Shown in pieces: positions 12,692 through 27,702 of a stretch of DNA of 64,000 nt. How positions within the stretch are numbered: the stretch's first letter is position 1; every line of letters begins with the position of its first letter. The translations under genes and the position numbers were made by a program. The notes beneath the pieces are model-generated. The model saw only the letters and a list, made by a program, of their open reading frames with translations. It did no database searches and was not told the DNA's origin. This DNA is from Doryteuthis pealeii (taxonomy: Eukaryota > Mollusca > Cephalopoda > Myopsida > Loliginidae): assembly GCA_023376005.1 (NCBI GenBank), contig CM042181.1:22618011-22682010 (forward strand), given 5' to 3'.

Positions 12692-15600
12692 CTTTTCTTT
12701 TCCTTTTTAAAATTCTGTTGTCGTTGCAGATTTTTCTTTTTTTTTCTTTTTTTACTTCTCTCTGTCTCTTGCCTCCTCTCTCTTTATTATTAATTTCCTT
12801 TGTTCACCTCTCTTCCTCCCTCCCTCTCTCTCCCCCCTCTCTCTCTCCCTCCCTCCCTCTGTCTCCTCTCTCTCTCTCTTTATTAGTCTTTTCTCTTAGT
12901 CTACTTCCTTTTTCTCTCTACCCTTCTCTCTGTAATAGACTTTTTTGTCTACCTCTCTCCTCCCTCTCTCTCTCTAATAGTCTTTTTATTCATCTATCTC
13001 TCTCTCTCTCCCTCTCTTTCATAGTCATTTTTCTTTGTCTATCTCTCTCTTCCTGTCTTTCTTTAATAGTCTTTTTGTTCATCTACCCTCCTCTCACTCT
13101 CTCTGCCTCTCTGTTTGTCTGTCTCTCTCTGTCTGGCTCTCTCTCCCCCCTCTCTCTTTAATAGTCTTTTTTGTTTACCTCTCTCTCTCCCCCTCTCTCT
13201 TTAATTGTCTTTTTCTTCGTCTACTTCTCTCTCTCTCTCTTTAATAGTCTTCCCCCCTCTCTCTCCCCCCTACACTCTTTAATAGTCTTTTTTTCTTTGC
13301 CTCCTTCTCTATCCCCCCCCCCCCCGTCTCTTTATTAACCTTTTTAACCAATCTCTTCATAGCGCTTAATCCACTCTTTCACCATTTCTTATTTTCTTCC
13401 CCCCCTCCCTCTTCAGCCTGTTGTTTGATAAAAAGAAAGAACTCGGTGATGCTGCCAATAAATTAAAGAATGGTCTCAGCAAGATTGATGAAACCCGAGA
13501 GAAAGTTCAGAAAATGTCTGTGGATTTGGACAAAGACAAAACGAAATTAGCTCAAGTGCAGAAACAGTGCGATGAATATTTGGCCGTTCTTTTCCAACAA
13601 AAGAAAGAAGCTGATGACCAACAAAAAGTGAGTGCCACACCACCACCCCAACCCCACACCACCCCAACCCCACACCACCCCCAACCCCCAACCCCAACCC
13701 CTGACAAGATGAACATACATCATAATTTCTTCTCCTTTTTTAGAATTAAAAAAAAAAATACCCTGTCCAATGGCAAAAGCTGCTTGGTGGCATAGGGGTG
13801 GCAGTACTGCCTTAAACCACCAAAACTGTGTTAACACTCCTGATTGATGAGGACAGAGTATTGCATGTTGTATAATGAAAATATATGTATATGATGCATA
13901 TATACATATATACTTATATACACATGCTCACAATTATGCGCATATGCATTATGTGCACCCAGGAGCAGAAGAGCTTATAGTGTCACTGTGGTTTTAACAA
14001 AAAGTTCCCACTTTTATGGGAGCAGCTTTATTTGAAAAACTGGCTGTATGACGTAAGGTTGTGAAAAAATCATTACAATCAAAATTGTGGTAGACCCATC
14101 ATTTTTTATTATTATCTATATATTTATACACTTGTTATCATCTTGCGTCACCCTCTCATTAAAAATCAAGCCGTCAAAATAGTCCAAGATGAAAAGCAAA
14201 AATGTAAATCCTGATTATCTGGTGCTGCATATCCACAGAATTCATATTTTCCATGAGTGTTGTCACCTCTATGCATATATGCTCATACAGACATGCTCAC
14301 AAATTCATTATTGCATCTTGATATTTGCACCCAGAAGAACTTATAGTGTCACACTGATATGCAATAATAGAACGTAAATCTTTCTTGGTGGTGATAGGGT
14401 TGGCAGTACCACCATAAGCCACCAAAACTGTGTTAACAGTCACCTCTATGCATATATACTCATACAGACATGCTCACAACTATGCACATACGCATTATTG
14501 CATCTAAATATGTGCACCCAGATGAACTTATAGTGTCATGCTGATATGCAATAATAGATCATAAAGCTGCTTGGTGGTGCTAGGGGGTGGCAGTACCACC
14601 ATAAGCCACCAAAACTGCATTAACACTCCTGGTTGGCAGCTGATGAGGACAGAGTATCACTTATGCTATCACATGTTGTATAATGAAAATACATGTATAC
14701 TACATCTAGATGCATGTTCACAACATATGCATTATAGCATCTAATTATGTGCACCCAGAAGAACTTATAGTGTCACACTGATATGTAATAATAGAACAAT
14801 GTAGGCATTTTGATTTTTTCATTTCTCTCATTTTTTTGTTGTTTTTTGTTTTCAGTTTGTGGCTCAAAAAAGTGAAAGAATTGGTGAAGAAGAAGCGAAA
14901 TGCAAACACATGGCCGATTTAGCGGAACAAGATCTTAAAGAAGCAATGCCAGCTTTGGAGGAAGCCATGTTGGCTTTGGAAGCTCTTAACAAAAAAGATA
15001 TTGGAGAAATCAAATCTTACGGCCGACCCCCGGCGCTTGTCGAAAAAGTTATGGATGCTGTCATGATTCTAAAAGGCAATGAACCGACTTGGGCGGAATC
15101 GAAACGACAACTGGGTGAGTGGTTATCTTGATTACCAATTCCATTTTCTGCTTACCAATTCTGCAGAAAGGTAAAATCCCCCCAATAGGGCCACCTGTTG
15201 GCCATAAGTGGTGACTCATGATGCTGGACAGAATCCTTGTGGCCACCTGTTGGCCATAAGTGGTGACTCATGATGCTGAAGGACAGAATCCTTGTGGCTG
15301 AGCAGGGCCACCTGTTGGCCATAAGTGGTGACTCATGATGCTGAAGGACAGAATCCTTGTGGCTGAGCAGGGCCACCTGTTGGCCATAAGTGGTGACTCA
15401 TGATGCTGAAGGACAGAATCCTTGTGGCTGAGCAGGGCCACCTGTTGGCCATAAGTGGTGACTCATGATGCTGAAGGACAGAATCCTTGTGGCTGAGCAG
15501 GGCCACCTGTTGGCCATAAGTGGTGACTCATGATGCTGAAGGACAGAATCCTGGTAGCTGAGCACTCCATTACATACAACACCTTACTTTGGTCTTTCCT

Positions 15601-16569
15601 CAGGCTAGACGGACAGTCAGAGAAACCTCCTTCAATCAATCGACTGGTCAAGCCCTAGCACCTATATGATTGTCCCAACCCTATAGCCCTTATGACAAAC
15701 CCGCAACCCTTTTTATCATATAGGTGCTAGAAGGCGGTGACTGAGGGTTTTTAGTGTCCTGGGTATGACATTAAACTGCATATCATGATGAAGTTCCAAT
15801 TCTTAAACTCTCAGTTCCACCCTGACCTGGAGTGGTAGTACCTGTTAGGTTCCCATCTATGGGTTAAGTAGAAGAAAATGGGTTAACAAAAAGTATGTTT
15901 TAAAAAAGAATCAATAAAACAAAATGTCTTAGGCATAAAATAACCCAACAAGTGTTGACATGCTGTAAAATCCAACCAATCTCACAAAGTCTTCTCTCCA
16001 CGGCAACTGATTTCACAGCTGTGTGTCCACCTTAAAACCAGCAGCCAATGAGAATCCTAGAAGTGGACTTGACTCAAATACACAAATGGAAGAGCCCAAC
16101 CTGCTATTCAAACCACCTACCAAGTCTGAATTCTCAGAATTTGCAACACAGCTGGATACTAATCACTCCACGAATCTCTACAACTTATATCGCAATGTAC
16201 ATTCAGGGATTGACATTTTCTCGATTTGTTTAGCCTTACATTTGAACATATATGCCTGCCTAAATTCATTAATTATTAACTAATTAATTTTCAAAAAATT
16301 AGGTATGACTTCAATTAAGCACATATCCTCCAAAAATTGTCGGCTAAAAGCCATATCAAATAAACACAGTGTTTATTTACGTACTCTCATATATATATAT
16401 ATATATATTTAATTGTATGGAAACTAATCTGCTACCATATTGGTTTCATGCTCTTTAAGCAGAGCAATCTTCAGGCAGCGAAAGATTTTTGAAAAAGTGA
16501 AATATGTAGTCAAAAGTGATTGTGTGTTTGTGATTTGAATTTACGTAACTGTATGCATATGTCATTTGG

Positions 16570-16616
<47 letters not shown>

Positions 16617-17031
16617 GTAGGTAAAAGGATAGTGAACAAGAAATGATAACTCAAAACAAATCTAAGAGTGAAAATATTTAGTCCGATTTATACGGACATC
16701 CTCAGTCGAAAGATACCCTCCTCCCTTGACCTACCCCCTGTGCCCATCTACTCCCAACCTACTCTCTACTTCCTGTAAACTATCCCCACACTTCATTCAT
16801 GTCAGCCCCTATCCTCCCTACCCTTCACTTCCGCTACTAACTCACCCCCTCACCAAATCATATTTTCACGCACGTAATTTGGCTTTCAATAAAAATCTTT
16901 TGACTGAGGATGTCTGTATAAATCGGACGAAGCGTTACAACTCTTAGATTTGTTTTGAGTTATCATTTCTTGTTCACTATCCTTTTATCTACCTCATACT
17001 GTCGGATTCTACTACATCCATCCTATCTTCA

Positions 17032-17073
<42 letters not shown>

Positions 17074-20000
17074 CTCTTTCTCAACCTATTCTGAAAAAGT
17101 ATTCTTCCAATGCCAAGTGATTTCACAGCTTTTTTTCATCATTTCAGGAGATCCAAATTTTATCAAGTCCCTCGTCAATTTTGACAAAGATAATATTAGT
17201 GACCGTGTGCTCAACAAGATCGGTAAATATGTGGCCCAAGCTGACTTCACCCCAGACATCATTGGCCGAGTGTCTGGGGCAGCCAGATCCCTGTGTATGT
17301 GGGTAAGGGCAATGGAAATGTATGGACGGATTTATCGAGTGGTTGAACCTAAGAAATTGAAACTGAATACTGCTCAATCTCAACTGAAAGAGAAACAGGA
17401 TGCCCTCGCTGAAGCCAAAGAAAAATTGGCAGAGGTAAGATGGGGGTGTGGGAAGGGATGTTTAGTATTTTTATTTTATTACACCTGTCTCATCCGTTAC
17501 TATTACTAACAAGTTGATACTAAGTCAATTTTTTAAGCAGAGTTTAACAGGTTTGGATTCAGGGTTTTCCTTCTCCTAGACCGGTTGCCATACCAGGGCT
17601 AAAGAGCCCAGTCTACCCATAGCTGGAGGGCGAATAGTTGGATCCATACCTTTCCCAGTGTGAAATGCAAACGACTTCGTCTAAAATTTCAACTCGTGAC
17701 GACATGTCCATTTCATAGAATGTTGACCATTACACCAAAAAGATTTCTGTTTACACAATGGAAATTATATGTCTGCCTGTAATGGAAAGTACGTCACCAC
17801 CAACGTCACAATTCCCTTAGTTATTTACGTTATATTCTCAATGCTTATCAAATAATATCATATAATTAATCATTATTTAATCCTAATTAGCATCTTATTT
17901 ATTAACCATGTCTCTATAAAGGACTAGCTGAGATTGATTTGCCTCAAAACAGCCCACATTATTAATGTATTTAAAATCCTGCAATTGTTCTTATATATCA
18001 TTAAGAAATAAATGTTTACATAGTATATGGTGTGAATAATTTACATACCAGTTTTAACAAAACCGTGCTTAATAAATAATTACTTGGCATAATTTTTAAT
18101 GTAATGAAATATATCAAATTACAAAGACTAACAAAATTAAATAAGAAAGCGTATAAAAAGATTACATTTATTTTGATTATATTTTAATTCATGGCATTCA
18201 TACAATGCCTATATTTATTCATCTGTACTATAACTCCCATTACAAGATCTTATTCCATTAGTTTCATATTGCGATAAATGGAGAATAGAAATCTTTAACT
18301 GTTTTTTTATGTGTTATGACCTGTGTTAAGGGTCAATAAATAATAACTCAACACGGCGATAAAATGTAGAGAACAGATGTATTCAGCAATATATCAACGT
18401 ACAATTGAAAGGGTTTTCCTTGTTACAGCATGCACGAAGAACATGTATCTGCTACTTCTCACTTGAGTAGCTTTGCTCTGTTAAATATACCATTTGGGTA
18501 AGTCTATGTTTGTGTCATAGGTGAGTTACCTACAACACTATGAGAGGTGGCTTGATAATTTTGATTATTTGGATTATTCAGACTATTGACCTCATCTCAA
18601 AAAACAAAACAAAAATGCAATATGAGTCAAGGTAAAAAGTCATATATAAGCTCTTTTGAGTCTGGAACAACTTGGGATTGGCTTGAGGATATCTTGCCTT
18701 GTGATAGTTTTTAATAATAATACAAGACGTTCTTATTTTCTTCTCCTGAACTGTTTTATTTTATCCCCAAGTCAAAATGCCTTGGGGAATAGACACACAT
18801 TTTGCATCTGCCATTGCTTTGTTTCAAACTAATCTTTCATCCCTCAATCTCTCTTCCACACTTTGCCACGTGACATCTCTTGACCATTAAGAAATTGACA
18901 TGTGGCGTTGTGCTGACTAATCCAAAAAATCTTTCCACTGTTAATTACACATAATCTTCTGCATTCCCAGCTTTTTCACTTCTTATGTTACAAAAGAATT
19001 TAATTGAATGGCAATCGTCTAATTACAAATAATAAAATCTTGTTTACCTCTTTCTTTTCAGGTGGAAGCAAACATGGCTCAAATTCGGCAAAATTATGAT
19101 AATCGCATTTCACAAAAAGAAGAATTACGCCGTAAAGCTGAGCAAACTGAGATGATGTTGGAACGAGCAGACAAATTGGTTTCTGGTTTGGCTGGAGAGA
19201 AAGAAAGATGGGAAAATACAGTCAAGGTTGGACAATCGGATTCTTTACTGGAATTTTATAGAGAGAGGTGTGTGTGTGGGTGTGTGTGTGTATACGTGTG
19301 TTGAAATTTTTGGGATATAAGGTGTGCTCCAATTCCCACCTAAATTTATAGACTAGGCGAGGTCACGTGGTTTATTCCTGTGCCAATCAACAGCCATAAT
19401 GTTCGGCTGATTCACTACTTAAACACTGATACTTTCATAGTCCACTTGCAACCATTTACGGATTCTTTACTGGAATTTTATATAGAGATATGTGTGTGTG
19501 TGTGTATGTGTGTACGTGTGTTCGTGACATTATACACACACACATATGCACAGATATCTATACAGGAGTAATACTTTACATATGTTAAATTCACCATATA
19601 TGTGTGTGTATATACAAGTTGTGTCAAAAATGTATCGAGATTTTTTGTACTTTTGACACACCTTGTATTCTGAAAAAATTAACGTTCCATTCATTGTTCA
19701 TTTCTATCTTGGTAAATACAGCTTCAAACTAGATAATTTTATGACACACCTTGTATGTTTCTCTGTGTTTTTTTTTTGTGTGTGTATGCATGTTTATAGG
19801 TGTGTGTTTGTACGTGTGTATATATATGTATATCTGTGTATGTGTATGTGTGAGTGTTTACATGTGTGTGTTTCTGTACAACGTTTCGGCCGATGTGCCC
19901 TCCGAGTTCCCAAATTCAAAGAGAAGGTTCCCAAGTCAAGAAGGCTCTCGAGTCCGACAAGAAATACCTGAAGAAGGCCAGAGGGCACATCAGCTGAATG

Positions 20001-20621
20001 GTTGTACAAATAACAATAAAAATGAGGACAATAGTCTGAATAATACAAATAATACAAATTTGTATTATTAGATTTTTCAGACTGTTGTCCACATCTTTAT
20101 TGTTATATACACCTGTCTTTATTGTTATATACACAATGTTTCAACAGATGCACCCTCCTTTTTCAGGTGTTTCTTGTCAAACTCTGGAACCTTCATGTCA
20201 TAAACGTTGTGTATATAACAATCCTAGTTCCCGAGTTCGAAAAGAAGGTTTCCGCGTCTGACGAGAAATACCTGAAGAAGGCCAGAGGGCACATCAGCTG
20301 AAATGTTGTACAGATAACAATAGTCTGAATAATCCAAATAATATTAGAATCGACCAAGTTTGTATTTTCCTTTTATTAAAACTAACCCAATCTTTTTTTT
20401 TCTTTGTCTTTTTCTTCAGGATTTGGAAACCAGGATGGGCTTTTTGGTTGGTGATTGTCTCATTGCGGCTGCTTTTCTCTCCTACATGGGACCATTCCTC
20501 TCCAATTACAGAGATGAATTGGTTTTTAAACACTGGCTCAAAGAGGTTCATATATTTCAATTTTTCTTTCTCTTTTTTTTCATGATAATTTTTCACCTAC
20601 TCATTCTATCTTTCCTCTACT

Positions 20622-20661
<40 letters not shown>

Positions 20662-22838
20662 TTTATATTTTTTCTATGTCACCGTCCTTTTCCTTCCCTT
20701 TCTTTCTTTATAATAAAAATGGAGTGGTCCATTATTTAGCTGAGAAAAAATAAAAATTTGGCAGATAAGTGACACCAGATAATCAGGATTTACATTTACA
20801 TTAGATTTCATCTTGGGGACGATTTGGATGGTCTCATTTTTAATCAGAGGGTGTTGCAAGATGATAAGGGTGTTAAGTCCAAGAAATGAACACTGGTAAT
20901 TAAGTTTCCTCTTGGTAGCACAAACGGGTAACTTAGCGAGCATCGAAGTAGTAAGTTGGTTGTCGTTGTCACACACGGTAACAGTGCTAGCAGGTCATCC
21001 CTCTCAGAGAAATCCGTCTCCTTTTATTTACTGTGGAACCGTTGCTCGATTTGCTAGAGGGTCCATTCTGTTTGGTGGATTTGTATCTTTCTTAAGGGTA
21101 TTTCAATGCATCTACACTACAGGTTTTGAATTCAGAATCCTCATTCTCCTAGACTGGTTGCCAACAAAGGCTAGAGGGTCTATTCTATTTGGGGTGGGGG
21201 TTACCCATAGCTTGGGCATGTAAAAGACATACCTCTGATATACTGCTTTTTACCGCATTAATTAAGCTGTAACAGACGATCTTTGATGCTATTTCCTTAA
21301 ACAATGGTACAAGTAAAAGATCTAATTTTTGGTATCATTGTCCAGTATACTAGCACACAACTTTTGCATAGATAGACAATTGAATATTTTTTTTAAAGTG
21401 AAAAAATCGACCTACCCTATTGCACACTGCCTCAGCTAGAATTTGAACTCCTCTCTCCAATTATCAACTAACCATTCCCCCACCCACCTACATCTCCATT
21501 CAACTCAGATTTTGTTAATTTAAATATATTTTTCTTTTTAATTTTTTCCCTTTTTGTTTCCAGATCCACAGCCTTGGTGTTCCACGTGACCCAAATTTCA
21601 ATTTTTGCGTATTCATGGCCAAACCGACCCAAGTCCGTGAATGGAATATTCAAGGTCTGCCTAGTGACAGCTTTTCTACAGAAAATGGTGTTATTGTCAC
21701 CCAAAATACACGTTGGCCACTCATGATTGACCCCCAGGGTCAAGCCATTAAATGGATCAAGAAAATGGAACAGAAAAATGTAAGTTTTTTTAGTTTTTTT
21801 ATTATTTAGATTTTTCAGACTGTTGTCCTCATCTTTATAGTTATATACACAACGTTTTGGCTGATGTGCCCTCCAGCCTTCTTCAGGTGTTTCTTGTCTG
21901 AATTTTTAAGATGAGGCTTGATAATTTGTATTTTATAGATTTTTCAGACTGTTGGCCTCATCTTTATTGTTATATACATAACATTTTGGCCTATGTGCCC
22001 TCCAACCTTCTTCAGGTGTTTTTTTTTTTTTGTCTGAATTTTTAAGATGAGGCTTGATATTTTGAATTATGTAAATTTTTCAGACTGTTGTCCTCATCTT
22101 TATTGTATATATATATATATATATATATATAAACACAGTGTGTTTGGAATGGCTTTTTGCCGACAATTTTTGGGAGAATATGTGCTTAATTGGAGTCGTA
22201 CTTAATTTTGAAAATAAATTATGTCCCCCCCACCAGATTTTTTCAGGTGTTTCTCCATCTGTTTTTATCTTTTTTGTTATATACACAATGTTTCGGCTGA
22301 TGTGCTCTCCAGCCTTCTTCAGGTGTTTCTTGTTGAATTCAGGAACCTTCAGTTGAACACATGGCACAACATATTTAAGGGTTGAGTTAATACTGTTCTA
22401 AGGGACAATTATCTGGAGGTTGCAGGTTCAGTCCTGATTACAGGTGAAAATAACACAGAATACTTATTAACATAGCTTAACACTTATACCCAGTCCTGGT
22501 TATTGGAATGAGAACAATCTACCCCAATGGATTAAAGAAAGGGTTCAGTTCAAAGTCCCTTGAAGTCTCCCAATTATGACATGAAGGCTCTAAAGTTTGA
22601 CAAGAAGATTCATGAAGAAACACCTGAAGAAGGTCGGAGGATACATCGGCCGAAATCTTGTGTATGTAACAATAAAGATGAGGTCACACAATCAGAAAAA
22701 TCTAAATAATACACCTTTTCAAACTATATAGTATTTTTGTATGTATATATATATATATATACTTTGTGTTTGTATGAGACCATTCAATGGGTGTATGTAT
22801 TTGTGTGTCTCCTGGGAGTTGGTCTCTGTGTTTGTGTA

Positions 22839-22870
<32 letters not shown>

Positions 22871-22979
22871 CATATACTAGTTTGTGATATTGTAATGTTT
22901 AAATAATCTTCAATATGGAAAGAAAAAGAAAGACAGTATAGTCATTACATAGTGCTCTTTCTCTCTCTCTCTCTCACTC

Positions 22980-23015
<36 letters not shown>

Positions 23016-23418
23016 ATATATAAAGGGTGGCTTACCGGTGAATATGGGCACGATCGTTGGAGGTGCACAGGATCCAGGGGTTAAGTCCGTGATAAAACAA
23101 ATACAAAGTGCTCAATACATGAGAGTGGTTTAATATTAAACCACTCTCACGCCCCATAACCCATACTTTATTAAACAACCATAGTAAAATAAATACCCAC
23201 AAATTGATTCACATCTTTCATTTTAATAACCACGAGAAAACAATTTCCGGTGAGATTTTAAAAAACGTAAACAAGCGTTTCTCTGTAACGTAAAATCTTA
23301 TTTAATGAACATACGTGTGATCAGCTGCAATTAATTGGTAACTCGATTAATTCAGTGGATTTAAACCTGATGATTCTATCAATAAAACTCGAGTAGGTTT
23401 CTATTGTATCCATTTCTT

Positions 23419-23464
<46 letters not shown>

Positions 23465-23618
23465 TTTAAGTTTTCGCTTATGCTTCTAAATTATTTAGTG
23501 AAAAATCAATGGTAAAATGAATGAATGGTTAAAAATTAATTAAAAATTAATTTTTCATTTATCCCCCTCATTTCATTCATTTTTATTTCATCCATTCATT
23601 CATTTTACCATCAATTTT

Positions 23619-23692
<74 letters not shown>

Positions 23693-26600
23693 AAATTGTT
23701 GGAGACAAATATTTCTTCCTCATAATTTCACTGTCAACAGATTTCAAGTGAAACTTCCCAAATCCATCGAACAATGGAAAAGTTTTGTTATTGTTTATAA
23801 AAACTTTGATTTGTCAGTTTTAATTGTTTGTTTTTTTTCCCGCTCGTTTTGTAGGGATTAAAGATTATTGACCTTCAACAATCAGATTATATGCGAACAT
23901 TGGAGTTAGCTATTCAGTATGGTAGCCCAGTGTTGCTACAAAATGTACAGGACACTTTGGATCCTTCATTGGATCCAATTCTTTATAAATCATTCATCAA
24001 AGTTGGTAAGTCATTTCAATACATCTTCTTCTTCTTCTTCTTCTTCTTCTTCTTCTTCTTCTTCTTCTTCACCCTTTTTATTTTATTTTCTCTTTTATAC
24101 TGGTGTTGTATATCATCTTTATCTTACTCGGCCAGTGGTCATTTCTCAATGTCATCTGGTCTTTTTGTCCAGGGGTCACTTCATCCTGCATCTTGACCCC
24201 CACACTCTTCAAACTTCTTACTGCTGGTGATAACTGACAAAGACATTTTTTGTGTGTATTTTTTTGTTTAGCAACAATTTTTCTTATCCATCTTACTGAC
24301 CACTGACCATACACAAGAAGGTTGTCTGCTGATTAGTTCAAGTTATAATCTAACTTTTAACTTATACTATTTTAGTCACCTGACTTTTAACTTGTCCAAT
24401 AAAAATCAAGCTTTCAGTCACATGACTTAAAGTCCTCCAATGAAAGGCAAGCTTTCAACTGACCTGAAAATTGTCAATCACATTGAGTTAATACCAACAG
24501 TTTTTCCACTTATGGAACAACCATTTTAAATCTTTTTACATTGTCTACACTACATGCCAAATAATAGATACAGTTAGTCTATTATTTAACACAGGCTTTT
24601 ATTTTCCATGCCTCCCACCAGGGCCGATTGATATAAAGTCTTTTTGACTTAGTTTAGCTTATGCGTGGCCTGTACAAAATATGTGTGGTCCCATTATCAT
24701 TCTCTGTCAGGAGAATCTCACGTGCCGGGAAATGAACCCCTCCTTCATCCTTTTTATGTAAGGGGGAAAGTGCTGCCAGGTGGGAAGGCACCCTTAAACC
24801 TGATGATTAACTTTACCTAACTTACGCCCCCCCCCAGAAGGGGGCAAAGGGGGAAAAATAATTATAGACTTCCAATCTGATTATTTTGAATAGAATTCTT
24901 TAAAAACTGTAGCATTTTCAAAATATTCCTTTTTTTCTTTTTTTTTTTTTTTTTTTTTTTCTTTTTTTTTCTCTTTTTTTCTCAGAAGATTCCAAAATTG
25001 AACACTTTTGTTTTATTTTTGAAAATCATTAAAACTTTTTCTTATTTCCAAATTTTTCCTGTGAGAAAAAAAAATCCCCAAGATTTCCTTTTTTTTCTCC
25101 GCCAGGTGGTGCCCTTCTTCTGAAACTCGGTGACAAAGAAATCGACTATAATCCAAACTTCCGATTCTACATAACAACCAAATTGGGAAATCCTCATTAT
25201 ACACCCGAGATTTCCACCAAGACAACAATTGTTAATTTTGCTGTGAAAGAACAAGGTAATAACAAGATCCGCTTTTTCTTTTTTGGATCCACAAAAGATC
25301 CATTGATTTATTTTCATCATTTTTCCCCACTAATCCATAGGGACAAGAAATTAAAATTTTCTTAGATGGGATTGAAAGAGGGTTTGAGAGGCAAACATTA
25401 TTCCAGTGACAAGGAAGGGAAATCTGTAGTGAAGAAGTGGCTCAAAGAACAGTCAGCAGAATTTTATGAGCAAGGATACATGCTCTTATTCGAAGGTGGA
25501 ACATTGCTATTGAAACAGTGACTGTGTGGAGAAGTAGGGATGTGATCCATCATTCTGATGTTTGATACATGTTCCTGTGTTGGTAATTATATCTGTTCTA
25601 AACAAATGGCAGTACTTTTTGATTTACCTTCATATACATAAACATATAAGGAAGCATGTGGTGTAATGGTTAAAGTCATGGGAAATGGACTCGTCGCTCC
25701 GAGTTCAAATCCTGGACGTGTTAATTGCATTTCACTTAGCGCTAATACCCTCGGGAAAGGTATGAATCCTATTATCCCTCCAGCTATGGGTAAATAGTAG
25801 GGCAGACTGGGCTCTTTAACCTTGGTTAGGTGGCTGGTCTAGGAGAGGGAAAACTCTGAATTCAAACCTGTTGAACTCCGCTTAAGAAATTGACCTTGTT
25901 TCGCATCCCGCTTGTGCGGAGGGGTTGGTAAATATATATATATAAACATATAATATCTTATTATAATGGAGATTGTGTGTTTTTCTGTCTGTAACCGAAA
26001 CTATATTCCTATTCAAGTCACAATTCCCTTAGTTATTTACATCACATTCTCCATGATTTTATTTTTATCTAAATCATTAATAAAATTGTCTTACATTATT
26101 AATACTGTTAACTATGTCTACGTACTGATAACATATATTTATATATACAACAAAATAGCTGTTTACAGTGTGGACGGGAAGGCTAATTTGCATATTAATA
26201 TTAAAAAATCGAATTTAATAAATATGTGCTTAGTATTATTGATTTCTAACTGTTTGGTTTTATTTTAATGAATATAAGCAAAAATCTACTCAATGAATCT
26301 TAAATGAAATCCATTAACAAGATAAAATAACTGTCATTTTATTCTTTACTTCCTATTTTAACTAAATACTTAAATTAGAATAAATAACAATGAAAGACGA
26401 GAGTGATGGAAGAGTAAGTTTCAGTTGTTCCATTTTTTATTATACTCCCTCTGTTTCAAATCTTTTTATCTGTATTCTTATTTAGTTTCATTAGCCTTTC
26501 TAATTTAATACAATATTTTATTACATTAAAACTTAAATACTTGCACCCGGAGGGTGCATATATTTGCTAGTAATGATAATGATAGTTTATACAAAAATAA

Positions 26601-27150
26601 ACATCATTGATAATGGTTCAGAAAAGAACGAAAATTACTTGGTTTATCAATAATAACTCTTTTGGACAACTTATTAATCCCTTTCAAGATGATAACATCA
26701 AGAAAATTGTTAGAAAATTTCAAAGAAAAAAGAAAAAACTTGAAAACAATAAGGATTCTATTATTTTTAACCAAATTTATTTGAAAATATTTGAATTTAT
26801 AAATATGCATATGGATCACAGTAAAATACATACATACATATATTTGAGAATATTTGACGTCATATTTCAAACCGTCTATTTTTTTTTCGGCGTTCTTTCT
26901 TCAAACTTCAAATTTTAAACAGACTGATGAACAAGGACTACCACTCGCTTTTCTCGTTATTCTATGATAAAAAAATTTCTTATCACCTTCCATATACCAA
27001 CAAATGCCCTGAAGATGATCTAATTAATAGATCGAAACACTGCAGCATCAGCCAATAAACTCACCACTTAACTCATTTAAACCTGTGTTTTTTCAATCTT
27101 TCTTAATATACTACATACCGTCGGATTCACTTCCTTTTCTTCACATGCAT

Positions 27151-27194
<44 letters not shown>

Positions 27195-27359
27195 CAAACG
27201 CATAATTAAAAAAAAAAGTGAAAAAACAAAAACTAAAGAAAATGGGAAAATCATACCAGTAAGAACGAGGGTGAAGTATTAAAAACAAAAAAACAACAAA
27301 ATAGAACTGAAGAGAAAATATGTCGAAATAAATTTATATTCTAAACAACGTATATATCC

Positions 27360-27402
<43 letters not shown>

Positions 27403-27653
27403 AAAAAAACGAATTTCATTTCAAATAAGGATTTACTCTGATGAAGGTTGAATTTTCTTTGTGTGCGGAACATTTCTACATTTTTTCTATTATTATTATT
27501 TCATTTCATTTGGTTATTTAAAAATGATAGTTTGAATAATGTACACATGGATAAACTCCTGACCGAAACACGTGTAAGTAAAATTGATTAAAATATCCTA
27601 TATTATCCATTCTATACTTTCTTTCCTTTATTCATTTTTACACACACACACAC

Positions 27654-27702
<49 letters not shown>

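Noticed and set aside
12718..13244. 147-codon Ser/Leu-rich frame
   Set aside because: Pyrimidine-rich repeat, not protein-like.
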